The notes under the pieces: generated by a model
What the model saw: the letters and a program-made list of their open reading frames with translations, nothing else
The model's database searches: none
What the model was told of the DNA's origin: nothing
DNA from: Phycisphaerales bacterium
GTDB lineage: Bacteria > Planctomycetota > Phycisphaerae > Phycisphaerales > SM1A02
NCBI GenBank assembly: GCA_028823105.1
Contig: JAPKCC010000009.1
Span: forward strand, 1 to 51,299
Reading direction: 5' to 3'
DNA length: 51,299 nt
Program-made: the position numbers and the translations under genes
Shown: one piece after another, positions 36,916 to 45,816 of the stretch
How the letters are laid out: each line of letters begins with the position of its first letter
Numbering within the stretch: the first letter of the stretch is position 1

Positions 36916-37496
36916 CGATCACCGTCTCGATCCTTCGCTCGGAAGAGATACCAGGCCGCGATGGTCTTTCCATCATCGATCCGACCTTCGAGAATCGCCC
37001 GATCGATCATGTCGGGCGTCATCCGGACCACCTCGATCTCCTCCCCGGGTTCCAGGCGCTGTGGAACTGCGGACAAATCTGTCGCCGCGAAGGCGTGCAT
37101 TCGTTCGTCGCAAAATCCCGGACTCGTGAAGTAGGCGGCGATCGGATCGATGCGACCCGCGTGCCGACCGATCTCCTCTTCAAGCTCTCGGCCAGCGGCT
37201 GCCAGCGGCGACTCTTGCGGTTCGAGTTTGCCCGCACAGAATTCGAGCAACATTCGCCCCACGGCGAGTCGACCGACTTCGACCATCAGAATAGATCCAT
37301 CCGCCTCGATCGGAATCACCGTGACCGCGCCCGGGTGGCGGACGACGTCCTTGCGAATCCGTCGCCCGTCAACCTCGAAGTCATATTGCTCGACGCGGAT
37401 CACCGGTCCTTGATGACAGACGACCCCTTTGGTGCCGAGGCCTGATGGGCGTCGGTCCCCGGAAGATCGGATTCCTTGTTCGTCGGGCATTTGCAT
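36903..37496 (-). CDS. NUDIX hydrolase (ADP-ribose pyrophosphatase-like)
   Basis: Nudix box GKLEPQESPLAAAGRELEEEIGRHAG. Start uncertain among several ATGs. Confidence 0.9.
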   Translation of the reverse strand: MQMPDEQGIRSSGDRRPSGLGTKGVVCHQGPVIRVEQYDFEVDGRRIRKDVVRHPGAVTVIPIEADGSILMVEVGRLAVGRMLLEFCAGKLEPQESPLAAAGRELEEEIGRHAGRIDPIAAYFTSPGFCDERMHAFAATDLSAVPQRLEPGEEIEVVRMTPDMIDRAILEGRIDDGKTIAAWYLFRAKDRDGDRWPR

Positions 37497-37518
37497 CCTG
37501 TGCTCCAACGGGGATGAT

Positions 37519-38352
37519 ATGTCCATGATCGCTGATTCCGAAACCCAACTTCCTCCGATCACCTCGCTTCGGGGTGTTTGGAAGTCCTTTGATGGCCGCC
37601 CCGTCCTTCGTGACCTCGATCTGGACGTCGAGACGGGTCAATCCCTGGTCGTCATGGGGACCAGCGGATGCGGCAAGAGCGTGATGCTCAAGCACATCGT
37701 CGGCCTGCTCCGTCCCGATGCGGGTGAAGTCTTCTTCAAGGGAGCACGGGTCGATCAACTGAGTGAGCGTCACTTTACGCCGATCCGCCGGCAAATCGGA
37801 TTCCTCTTTCAAAGTGCCGCGCTATTCGATTCGATGACCGTTCGTGACAACGTGGCCTTCCCGCTCCTTGAGACCGGGCAGGCGGGGCCAGATCTCGAAG
37901 ACCGAGTACGCCGCACGCTGGATCGAGTCGGTCTCGCGGACAATCTTGATCAGATGCCCTCCGAGCTCTCCGGTGGAATGCGGAAGCGGGTCGGATTGGC
38001 CAGGGCGATCGTGCTCGAGCCGGAGATGATCCTCTACGACGAACCCACCACCGGCCTCGACCCGATCCGAGCCAACGTGATCAACGATCTGATCGTCCGC
38101 CTTCAACGGGAACTCAACATCACCAGCGTGGTCGTGACCCATGATCTCGATTCGGCCTTCCAGGTCGCCGATCGAATGGTGCTCCTTCATGACGGCCGGG
38201 TTCGCCTCGACGCCACCCCGGATGAAATGCGACATTCCGAAGATCCGGTGGTTCGGGCATTCTTGGAAGGGCGTGAGCTCATGCCACACGAGGCAACGCA
38301 CGAACCTACGCACGAGCACGAGCGGTCAAATCCTGCGAAGATGCCCACATGA
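37519..38352 (+). CDS. ABC transporter ATP-binding protein, MlaF/Mkl family
   Basis: VVMGTSGCGKSVMLKHIVGLL, ELSGGMRKRVGLARAIVLEPEMILYDEPTTGLDP. Confidence 0.93.
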   Translation: MSMIADSETQLPPITSLRGVWKSFDGRPVLRDLDLDVETGQSLVVMGTSGCGKSVMLKHIVGLLRPDAGEVFFKGARVDQLSERHFTPIRRQIGFLFQSAALFDSMTVRDNVAFPLLETGQAGPDLEDRVRRTLDRVGLADNLDQMPSELSGGMRKRVGLARAIVLEPEMILYDEPTTGLDPIRANVINDLIVRLQRELNITSVVVTHDLDSAFQVADRMVLLHDGRVRLDATPDEMRHSEDPVVRAFLEGRELMPHEATHEPTHEHERSNPAKMPT

Positions 38353-39353
38353 AGGATCGATACAGAGATGCCATCATCGGCATCGCGGCCATCGCCGGGG
38401 TTTCTGCGTGCATCGCGATGCTTCTCGCATTCGGCTCACTCCGCGAACTCGGTCGTGACGCATACGACGTGACGGTTCGTCTCAATCGCGCCGGTGGTCT
38501 TCGATATGGAAGCCAGATCACGCTCGACGGGGTGCCGATCGGCGTGGTTGATGCCGTGGCGCTCGAGCTGGGGGAAGCCAACCCTGTTCGAGTCACCTGT
38601 CGACTCGATGAATGGGTTCGGATTCCCGTTGTTCACATGGTCCAGGTCGAAACCGCCCTGATCGGTGGTGGAACGCGACTGTCAGTGCTTTCACTTGATC
38701 CCAACGGCGGACGCGCGGTGTTCATGCCGGACGACGTTCCGCCGCTCACGGGTAAGTTCCTGAGTCTGGACGAATCACTGATTCAGGCGCTCGACTCGAA
38801 GATGCTTCCAGTGACTGAGAGCTTCAAGGAAGTCGGCGCGCTCGCGGCCGTGTACGGCGATCTTGGCCGACGTCTGAACGAGATGGTCGGCGCGGATCCC
38901 GAGGACGAAGAGGGCCTGACGGCTTCGGTAGTACGGATCAACCGGACCCTTGCCGAAGCCGAGCGTGCCTTCAACATTGCCGGAGAATGGCTGGGCGACG
39001 AGCAATTGCGGGAAGACGCCAAGCAAGCGGTCTTCAAAGCCAATCTCTTTATCGAACGAGCGGCCGATGCCGCCGTGGCAGCCGGTGAACTTGCGACCGA
39101 ACTTGGCCGTGAAGCGCCAGCCTTCATGGCGCGACTCGCCATCACCGCCGACGCCGTTGACGCGACGCTGACAGAGGTTCGAAGAGTCATCAGGACGGCC
39201 GGCGAGGGCGAAGGCACGGTCGGAAAACTCCTCAACGACCCGGCCCTCTACAACGATCTGGACGATGCGGCTCGCAGGCTCGATGCGACGCTCGCGACGC
39301 TCTCCACGCTCATCGATGCGATCAAGGCCGAAGGCGTGAAGGTCGAATTCTGA
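38349..39353 (+). CDS. MCE/MlaD-family protein
   Basis: N-terminal TM then YDVTVRLNRAGGLRYGSQITLDGVPIGVVDAVAL MCE-like motif; 4-bp overlap with the MlaF-like gene. Confidence 0.88.
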   Translation: MKDRYRDAIIGIAAIAGVSACIAMLLAFGSLRELGRDAYDVTVRLNRAGGLRYGSQITLDGVPIGVVDAVALELGEANPVRVTCRLDEWVRIPVVHMVQVETALIGGGTRLSVLSLDPNGGRAVFMPDDVPPLTGKFLSLDESLIQALDSKMLPVTESFKEVGALAAVYGDLGRRLNEMVGADPEDEEGLTASVVRINRTLAEAERAFNIAGEWLGDEQLREDAKQAVFKANLFIERAADAAVAAGELATELGREAPAFMARLAITADAVDATLTEVRRVIRTAGEGEGTVGKLLNDPALYNDLDDAARRLDATLATLSTLIDAIKAEGVKVEF

Positions 39354-39380
39354 CCGACGCGATGGCCCACCCACCTGGGC

Positions 39381-39420
39381 CACGTCATGCCGTGTCATGC
39401 CGTGTCATGCCGTGTCATGG
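39381..39420 (+). repeat. 10-bp tandem array (cgtgtcatgc x4)
   Basis: cacgtcatgc cgtgtcatgc cgtgtcatgc cgtgtcatgg. Confidence 0.95.
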
Positions 39421-39501
39421 TGAGGCCGAATCGAGCGAACGCTCAAGACGATCAAAATGTGGATGGGCGACTGGGCCGAATATTGAATCAGCGGCAAGAC
39501 T

Positions 39502-39551
39502 AGAAAAGGCGGGGCGTCGATGCATGCTGATGCATGTCGACGCCCCGCCTT
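39502..39551 (-). terminator. Large hairpin, T tract on minus strand (possible terminator)
   Basis: Perfect 15-bp stem aaggcggggcgtcga / tcgacgccccgcctt (39506-39520, 39537-39551), inner gcat/atgc stem; minus-strand read-out continues TTCTAG after ...CCTT. Confidence 0.6.
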
Positions 39552-39590
39552 GTGTCTGCGTGTGCCTGATCTGCCTGAACTACTTGATCA

Positions 39591-39632
39591 TCCTGATCAT
39601 GCCTGATCATGCCTGATCATGCCTGATCATGG
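39591..39632 (+). repeat. 10-bp tandem array (gcctgatcat, 4 units plus degenerate flanks from about 39563)
   Basis: tcctgatcat gcctgatcat gcctgatcat gcctgatcat gg; upstream degenerate cctgatctgcctgaactacttgatca. Confidence 0.95.
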
Positions 39633-39724
39633 CGCACGTTCAAGCCAGCGGTTACCAAACCGGGCGCTTGGTCGGTGTCAACCGGCCCTGCCTCGGCCTT
39701 GGGTCGGCCCGATCGGTCGAGGGA

Positions 39725-40351
39725 TCATTCGTCGGTGACGATTGAAACTTCGACTCGTCGGCTCTTAGACTTGCTGCCAAGCGGCGAGTCAGGTCCGAAG
39801 GTCGCGTAACTGATCTCGTCGGCACTGAATCCCTGCGAGTCGAGATACGCGCCGACGGCGAATGCACGTTCAAACCCGAGGTGATAGTTCGACTTGAATC
39901 CCGATTTCTTGATCGGATCGGTGTCGGTAAAACCGGTGACGCGGATCTTCGCACTCGGATACAAGCGCTGGACCTCGTTGGCGATCTTCTTGAGCGTCGA
40001 CTTGGCGGCGGACTTCAATGAAGTTCGACCGGAATCGAAGAGCACGTCTCCGTCGATTCGGACGATCATCTCGCCCCCGGACTGGAAGACCTCGACACCG
40101 GGTCCGAAGTTGCCCACAGCGGGTTGCGCTTGAACATTGGCAGCCTGGTCATTCGCTTCATTCAACTGGAACTCAAGCTGCCGGCTCCGGGCTTGCGCAT
40201 CGTCCAGATCCTTCTGCGATGTCGTGAGGCTGTCCCGCAGTTCGCGGTTCTCCTGCATCAGCGACTGCTGGTTCATCTTTGCCTTGTTGTCACAACCGCC
40301 CATCGCCGTAATGCCTGCGAAGAGGGTGATCAGAAGAAGTCGTCCGTTCAT
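39725..40351 (-). CDS. OmpA-family peptidoglycan-binding lipoprotein
   Basis: MNGRLLLITLFAGITAMGGCDNK lipobox; coiled coil; VLFDSGRTSLKSAAKSTLKKIANEVQ...IRVTGFTDTDP...SKSRRVEVSI. Confidence 0.92.
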   Translation of the reverse strand: MNGRLLLITLFAGITAMGGCDNKAKMNQQSLMQENRELRDSLTTSQKDLDDAQARSRQLEFQLNEANDQAANVQAQPAVGNFGPGVEVFQSGGEMIVRIDGDVLFDSGRTSLKSAAKSTLKKIANEVQRLYPSAKIRVTGFTDTDPIKKSGFKSNYHLGFERAFAVGAYLDSQGFSADEISYATFGPDSPLGSKSKSRRVEVSIVTDE

Positions 40352-40509
40352 ATCGTCGAAGCCTCCGCGTAATTCGTTCGGCATCGAAGCCGAAGGGTCG
40401 TCCATGACTCGGGAATCCCGTAAGAGGACTCCCGACGTGCTAGTTCCGCCGGAACACGCCCGATCAAACCACAGATCGGGGCCGGCATGGCGAGTGTATC
40501 GCCTACGGT

Positions 40510-41730
40510 TCATCCGGGCGGATTGAAGAGTGCCCGTTGAAGTTCATCCACAAAGGGCCGAGCGAAGATCACCACCAGGGTCGCCGCTGCCAGATGCGGC
40601 CCGTACGGGAGTTCCCGCCCCTGGCGTCGAACCAGCCTTGCGATCAACCGAGAAACGGCGATCCATCCCAAGGCCAGAAACGGGGCCAGGAAGAAGATCC
40701 GGATCGGATCCACCCATCCCAAGGCGGCCCCGATGGCCGCGAGAAGATGGACGTCGCCCATCCCCATTGCTTCGCGGCCGAATCCAAGCGTCCCCAGTAT
40801 CCGGACGCCCCAGACGAGCCCCCCACCCACGAACCACCCCAGTAGCACCGCCCCGAGGATTCCGAGCACGCGGGGTGGTGTGGTCTCGATGGAGATGACC
40901 ACGGCCAGCCCCCAGCCGATCAAGCCGCCCAACAGGATGGGCAGCAGGAAGGCGAGTTCATGCCGCATTTCCCGGCGGCCATGAGGATATTCCGCCAGAG
41001 GGTCATCCTCTTTCACATAGTCGTCGTAATCGGCGAAACTTCGACGAATCTTCCCGGAACGGAGCAGTTGACAGGCCACGATCGTGCCGAGGAGCCCTCC
41101 GAGGGTGATCAGGATCGTCGTCCAGTCCGCCAGTGGAAGCGGGAAGAGTGTTGGGTCGCTGATGCGAGTTGGGAGCAGTCCTTGGAGAAGCCATCCCCCC
41201 ACCGCCACGACGGTCATCGTCGTCGTGATCCCCGCGGGGATCAGGAAGGTCCGGGCGTCTACGAGCGTCGCCGCCACCAGCCCACTCACCAGCGTGACCA
41301 TCACGAGATATGCGGGCCAGGCACCGGCGAGCTGGGACCGAGTCCACCACGAACCACCGATATCGGTCATCCAGGTGTCGGCGGGAGGCCAGAAGAACGC
41401 GAAATACGTGACCGAGAAGAGGATGGCCACCAGCAATTCGATCGACGGGTACTGGATGCTGATGCTCTCACGGCATCGACGGCAGCGTCCTCGGAGCAGA
41501 ATCCAACCGATGATCGGAAGGTTTTCATGCCAAGACAGCCCCCACCCGCATTTCGGACAGCGACTCGGCGGGCTCACCACGCTTCGACCTTCGGGGAGGC
41601 GGTACGCGACGACGTTCAGAAAACTCCCGACACACGCGCCGAAGGCGAAGAGAAAGAACGCCGTCACGATCCGGGGCGACCAGATCAGAACCCACGTCGG
41701 GAGATCGGCGATGAGCGGCTCCGGAATCAA
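40510..41730 (-). CDS. Prepilin peptidase (A24, PilD-like)
   Basis: GACVGSFLNVVAYRLP, CPKCGWGLSWHENLPIIGWILLRGRCRRC, AMGMGDVHLLAAIGAALGW. Confidence 0.93.
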   Translation of the reverse strand: MIPEPLIADLPTWVLIWSPRIVTAFFLFAFGACVGSFLNVVAYRLPEGRSVVSPPSRCPKCGWGLSWHENLPIIGWILLRGRCRRCRESISIQYPSIELLVAILFSVTYFAFFWPPADTWMTDIGGSWWTRSQLAGAWPAYLVMVTLVSGLVAATLVDARTFLIPAGITTTMTVVAVGGWLLQGLLPTRISDPTLFPLPLADWTTILITLGGLLGTIVACQLLRSGKIRRSFADYDDYVKEDDPLAEYPHGRREMRHELAFLLPILLGGLIGWGLAVVISIETTPPRVLGILGAVLLGWFVGGGLVWGVRILGTLGFGREAMGMGDVHLLAAIGAALGWVDPIRIFFLAPFLALGWIAVSRLIARLVRRQGRELPYGPHLAAATLVVIFARPFVDELQRALFNPPG

Positions 41731-41781
41731 GAAGATGACTCCGTGCGTCGACCGCTGCGACCATGCTGGTGAGCGGTTCGA

Positions 41782-42045
41782 CTAGGCATTCGAATTGGCG
41801 TCGCCTTCCACGTCGTCGAGGTCGACTTCCGCGATCTCCGCGGCGGCGGCATCGAGGATCGAACGGCATCTCGCCAGCAGGGATCGTCCTCGACCGTAGG
41901 CTTCCAGACTCTCCTCGAGCGGGATGTCGCCCTGTTCGAGCCGATCGATGATTGACTCGAGTTCCTCGGCCGCCGCTTCGAATCGAAGCGGTACCTCCGG
42001 ATCCGATCCTGATTCCGATTTCTTCTTGGTCTTGTTGGTCGCCAT
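41782..42045 (-). CDS. xseB: Exodeoxyribonuclease VII small subunit
   Basis: FEAAAEELESIIDRLEQGDIPLEESLEAYGRGRSLLARCRSIL; adjacent to xseA. Confidence 0.93.
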   Translation of the reverse strand: MATNKTKKKSESGSDPEVPLRFEAAAEELESIIDRLEQGDIPLEESLEAYGRGRSLLARCRSILDAAAAEIAEVDLDDVEGDANSNA

Positions 42046-42090
42046 GTTTCGGACTCTAGCACGCCGCGTCAGATGACACGGTCGAATCTC

Positions 42091-43626
42091 TTATCCGGAG
42101 TCGGGATCTCCGGAGGGTCGGGTGACCTCCACGGAGGCGTCGAATTCGCCGGAAGCCAGTCTGGTGGTGACGACGTCGCCTTTGGCGAGCCGAGTGGTCG
42201 ATCGGATCGGCCGGCCTTCCCTGTCAAGAGTCAGCGAGTAGCCTCTGGAAAGGACCTGATCCGGGTTCGTGGAGGCGAGTCGTTGCGACGCGTGGTCGAT
42301 CCGAGTTTTCGACTCGGCAAGGCGGCCTTGGATCACCCGAGCAAGTCGGTCGGACGCCGCCGCCAAGGTCGTCGCGGCGACCGCCAGTCGACTCCGGGGG
42401 GCGACCCGTTCCAAGCCTGTCCCGTGCCGATCGAGCCTCGCCCTCCGAGTCGCAACCTGGCCTTGAATGGCGACCTTCAGACGACCTTCGAGATCATCGA
42501 GTCGTCGCTCATGCGGAATGAGAAGTCGGTCCGGCCGACGCAGGACCTCGTGCCGGGATGCGAATTCAAGCCGGGCCGCGGATTCGCCGCATCGGCGTTC
42601 GACGAGTAGCCGCATCCTTCCGCCGCGTCCCGCAAGAATGCCACGATGTTCGTTGGCGTCCGGCACCAGGGCCATCGCGGCTTGCGTCGGGGTTGAGGTC
42701 CGATGGTCCGCGACCAGATCGGCGATCGTCAGATCAGTTTCATGCCCGATCGCCGATACCAGCGGCACCGGACGTGGCCCCCCCGCCAGATGACGTTCGA
42801 CGGCGGCCCGACGCGATTCCTGAATCGCATCTGCCACCGCTCGCTCGTTGAAACACCAGAGATCCTCGAGGCTTCCGCCCCCTCTGGTGAGCACGATGGC
42901 GTCGACCCCGAGCGACGGCGCGACCGCTCGGGCCTTCCGGATGGCGGCGGCGATCCGCGGCGTCGCCAAGGTGCCCTGGACCGCGACATGGTGCATCAGG
43001 ATCTCGAGTCCCGGCCACCGCTGCCGCGCCGTCTCTTCAATGTCACGGCGGGCCGCCCCTTCCCGACTCGTGATCATCAGGATCCGTCTCGGAAAGGTGG
43101 GCAACGGCAACCTCGCCGAAGGATCGAAGTATCCAGCCGCCTCGAGATCCGACTTGAGTCGCTCGAACCGTCGATGCAGATCCCCTTCACCCTCTTCGCG
43201 AAGCTGATGCACGATCAGCGAAAGTCGCCCCCCTTGATCCCAGTATTCAAGCTGGCCCGTGGCGACCATCAGGCTTCCGACCACCGGGGTGGCGGTATCG
43301 GGATCGAGTCGGCGTCGCTGTGCGAAGAAAGAGCATTCGATCTTCGCCTTTGAGCCGTCCTTGAGTGAGAAGTACCAGTGATCACCCAGTCTGGCCGACC
43401 CCACTTCGCCGATCACCCGGATCTTCCGTCCGCCATCGATGGTGGACAGGGTTCGATTGAGCAGCGCGACGAGCTCGCGAACGGAATAGGGCTTTGGCAA
43501 ATCCGACTCGTCGCCCGTCGTCCCGGGCGGGCGGTCCCCCGCCTTCGACGTTTCATCACGCTCAGCGTGCACGAAGAGCATCGCATCGGAAAGGGATCGT
43601 TTCTTCTCGGAGGGCTTTGGGGCCAT
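42091..43626 (-). CDS. xseA: Exodeoxyribonuclease VII large subunit
   Basis: YSVRELVALLNRTLS, FPRRILMITSREGAARRDI, LTRGGGSLEDLWCFNERAVADAI, SAIGHETDLTIADLVADHRTSTPTQAA. Confidence 0.96.
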   Translation of the reverse strand: MAPKPSEKKRSLSDAMLFVHAERDETSKAGDRPPGTTGDESDLPKPYSVRELVALLNRTLSTIDGGRKIRVIGEVGSARLGDHWYFSLKDGSKAKIECSFFAQRRRLDPDTATPVVGSLMVATGQLEYWDQGGRLSLIVHQLREEGEGDLHRRFERLKSDLEAAGYFDPSARLPLPTFPRRILMITSREGAARRDIEETARQRWPGLEILMHHVAVQGTLATPRIAAAIRKARAVAPSLGVDAIVLTRGGGSLEDLWCFNERAVADAIQESRRAAVERHLAGGPRPVPLVSAIGHETDLTIADLVADHRTSTPTQAAMALVPDANEHRGILAGRGGRMRLLVERRCGESAARLEFASRHEVLRRPDRLLIPHERRLDDLEGRLKVAIQGQVATRRARLDRHGTGLERVAPRSRLAVAATTLAAASDRLARVIQGRLAESKTRIDHASQRLASTNPDQVLSRGYSLTLDREGRPIRSTTRLAKGDVVTTRLASGEFDASVEVTRPSGDPDSG

Positions 43627-43673
43627 CCCCGTATGCTACGACCTGAACTCCCCTTCCACCGGCACCACTCCAG

Positions 43674-45785
43674 ATGACCTCACCGACCCCCTTCCAACCC
43701 GACGCAGGCATCGAAGTGGTGCCCGGGGTCGGTCCGCGGCTCGCGGCCGTGCTCGGTCGATTGGACATCGCGACGGTACGAGACCTCCTCGACCACATCC
43801 CGATGCGGTATGAACACGAACATGCCGAGGCGACGATCGCCGAAATTGAAGCCTCGCTCCCCGACGAGGAGGGTGCGGCCGCCAACGTCTCGATCCGAGG
43901 TGAGATCGCGGCGATCAAAGTTCCGCCCGGCCGACGACCTCGCATCGAGGTGACGTTGGAGGATGAGACCGGAACCGTGCAACTGGTCTGGTTCAACGCG
44001 CCCTGGCTTCGCAACAAGTTGCGACCGGGCCTGCGGATCGTCGCCGAGGGTCGAGCGAAGCGGTGGCGAGGCTATCTCCAGATCGGGAACCCGCAGTGGC
44101 GGGAAGAGGACGATGTCGACGAGACACCCGCGCGGGACGAGCGTCTCCGGCCGGTATATCCGGCGAGCGAGGACCTTCCGAGCCGGCGCATCGAAGAATT
44201 CGTGACGCGGATCCTGACCCCGGCGACCGACGTTCTCGTCGATCCGCTTCCGGAGACGATCCGTCAATCGCGGGTCTTGAACCGACTCGGCGAGGCGTAC
44301 CGTGGAATTCATCAGCCTGAGAGCCTCCGCGACGCGGCGAACGCGAGACGCCGCCTCGCGTTCGATGAACTTCTCCTTCTCCAACTCGGCGTGATGATGA
44401 AACGCCAGCACCTTCGCGAGACGATGAAGGCCGCGCCGCTGCCCATGTCCCCGGAGATTGAGCAACGGATTCTCAGTCGTTTTCCCTTTGAACTGACCCC
44501 GGATCAACGGCAAGTCTGCCACGAGATCGGCGCCGATCTCGCCCGTGAAGTTCCGACCAATCGGCTGCTGCAGGGCGATGTCGGCGCGGGAAAGACCGCG
44601 GTGGCGGTCCACGCCATGCTCTTGGCGGCCGCCCATGGGCATCAGTCCGCGATCATGGCACCGACTGGCATTCTCGCCGAGCAACACCATGCCTCGATCA
44701 GCCGGATGCTCGAGGGTGCGAAAGTCGAAGTCGGCCTGCTGACCGGATCGACGCCCGCTCGAGAGAAACGAGAACTGCTCGCTCGGATCGCCTCCGGTGA
44801 TGCGAAGCTCCTGATCGGAACCCACGCGCTGCTCTCCGAGGGAACCGTGTTTGATGATCTCGCCCTGGTGATCATCGATGAACAGCATCGATTCGGCGTC
44901 GAGCAACGATCGAAGCTTCGCCGCCCCAATGAAGCCGGCCGGGTTCCGCACGTGCTCGTGATGACCGCCACCCCGATCCCTCGAACGCTCTCGCTCACGG
45001 TCTTTGGCGACTTAGACGTATCGGTGATCCAACATCTGCCGCCGGGCCGAATTCCAACCGTCACTCGCGTGGTTCCCCCCTCGAAGGCCGCCGACGTCTA
45101 CGGATACCTCGCCGAACGGGTCGCGTCCGGCGAGCAGGGATTCGTCGTCGTCCCCGCGGTCGAAGAGTCCGAGATGGGGCTCGCCGACGTAGAGAACCAC
45201 CTGAAGATGCTCGCGGCCGGTCCGCTCTCCGGGGTTCGACTGGGCGCGGTGCACGGGCGAATGAGTCGAGACGAACGCGAGGCGATCATGGATCGATTTC
45301 GCGCCCGAGATATCGACGTCCTCGTGGCGACGGTGGTGATCGAAGTCGGGGTGGATGTCCCCAACGCCACCGTGATGGTGGTCGAGCATGCCGAACGCTT
45401 TGGCCTCGCCCAGCTTCACCAGTTGCGAGGTCGGGTCGGTCGCGGCGAAAAACGCGGGGTCTGCGCCCTGATCGGTGAACCCACCACCGACGAAGGGCGG
45501 CGGCGCCTGGAGGCCATTGGCGGGACCAACGACGGCTTCGAGATCGCCGAACTCGACCTGGGTATTCGGGGGCCCGGCGAACTCTTCGGGGCTCGCCAGT
45601 CCGGTCTGCCCCCCTTCCGGGTCGCTGACCTCATCAAGGATCTCGATCTGCTCCGCCTCGCCCGTCAGGATGCATCCGCCTGGATTGAACGGGACCATCG
45701 ACTGCTGGGGCCGGACGCCGTGGAGATGCGCCGGCTCCTGCTCGATCGTTACGGAGCGACGCTCGGCCTGGGCGACGTGGGTTGA
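43674..45785 (+). CDS. recG: ATP-dependent DNA helicase RecG
   Basis: RLLQGDVGAGKTAVAVHAML, VIIDEQHRFGVEQRSKL, VMTATPIPRTLSLTVFGDLDVS, QLHQLRGRVGRGEKRGVC. Confidence 0.96.
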   Translation: MTSPTPFQPDAGIEVVPGVGPRLAAVLGRLDIATVRDLLDHIPMRYEHEHAEATIAEIEASLPDEEGAAANVSIRGEIAAIKVPPGRRPRIEVTLEDETGTVQLVWFNAPWLRNKLRPGLRIVAEGRAKRWRGYLQIGNPQWREEDDVDETPARDERLRPVYPASEDLPSRRIEEFVTRILTPATDVLVDPLPETIRQSRVLNRLGEAYRGIHQPESLRDAANARRRLAFDELLLLQLGVMMKRQHLRETMKAAPLPMSPEIEQRILSRFPFELTPDQRQVCHEIGADLAREVPTNRLLQGDVGAGKTAVAVHAMLLAAAHGHQSAIMAPTGILAEQHHASISRMLEGAKVEVGLLTGSTPAREKRELLARIASGDAKLLIGTHALLSEGTVFDDLALVIIDEQHRFGVEQRSKLRRPNEAGRVPHVLVMTATPIPRTLSLTVFGDLDVSVIQHLPPGRIPTVTRVVPPSKAADVYGYLAERVASGEQGFVVVPAVEESEMGLADVENHLKMLAAGPLSGVRLGAVHGRMSRDEREAIMDRFRARDIDVLVATVVIEVGVDVPNATVMVVEHAERFGLAQLHQLRGRVGRGEKRGVCALIGEPTTDEGRRRLEAIGGTNDGFEIAELDLGIRGPGELFGARQSGLPPFRVADLIKDLDLLRLARQDASAWIERDHRLLGPDAVEMRRLLLDRYGATLGLGDVG

Positions 45786-45816
45786 TCGGCCCGCGGATTC
45801 CCTACGATGCGTCCCT

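Noticed and set aside
39381-39632. Repeat-rich region considered as a CRISPR array
   Set aside because: Units are 8-10 bp and directly tandem with no spacers; no cas genes nearby.
41748-41783. Imperfect hairpin at the xseB stop (gtcgaccgct...agcggttcgac)
   Set aside because: Bulged stem, no T tract; insufficient to call a terminator.
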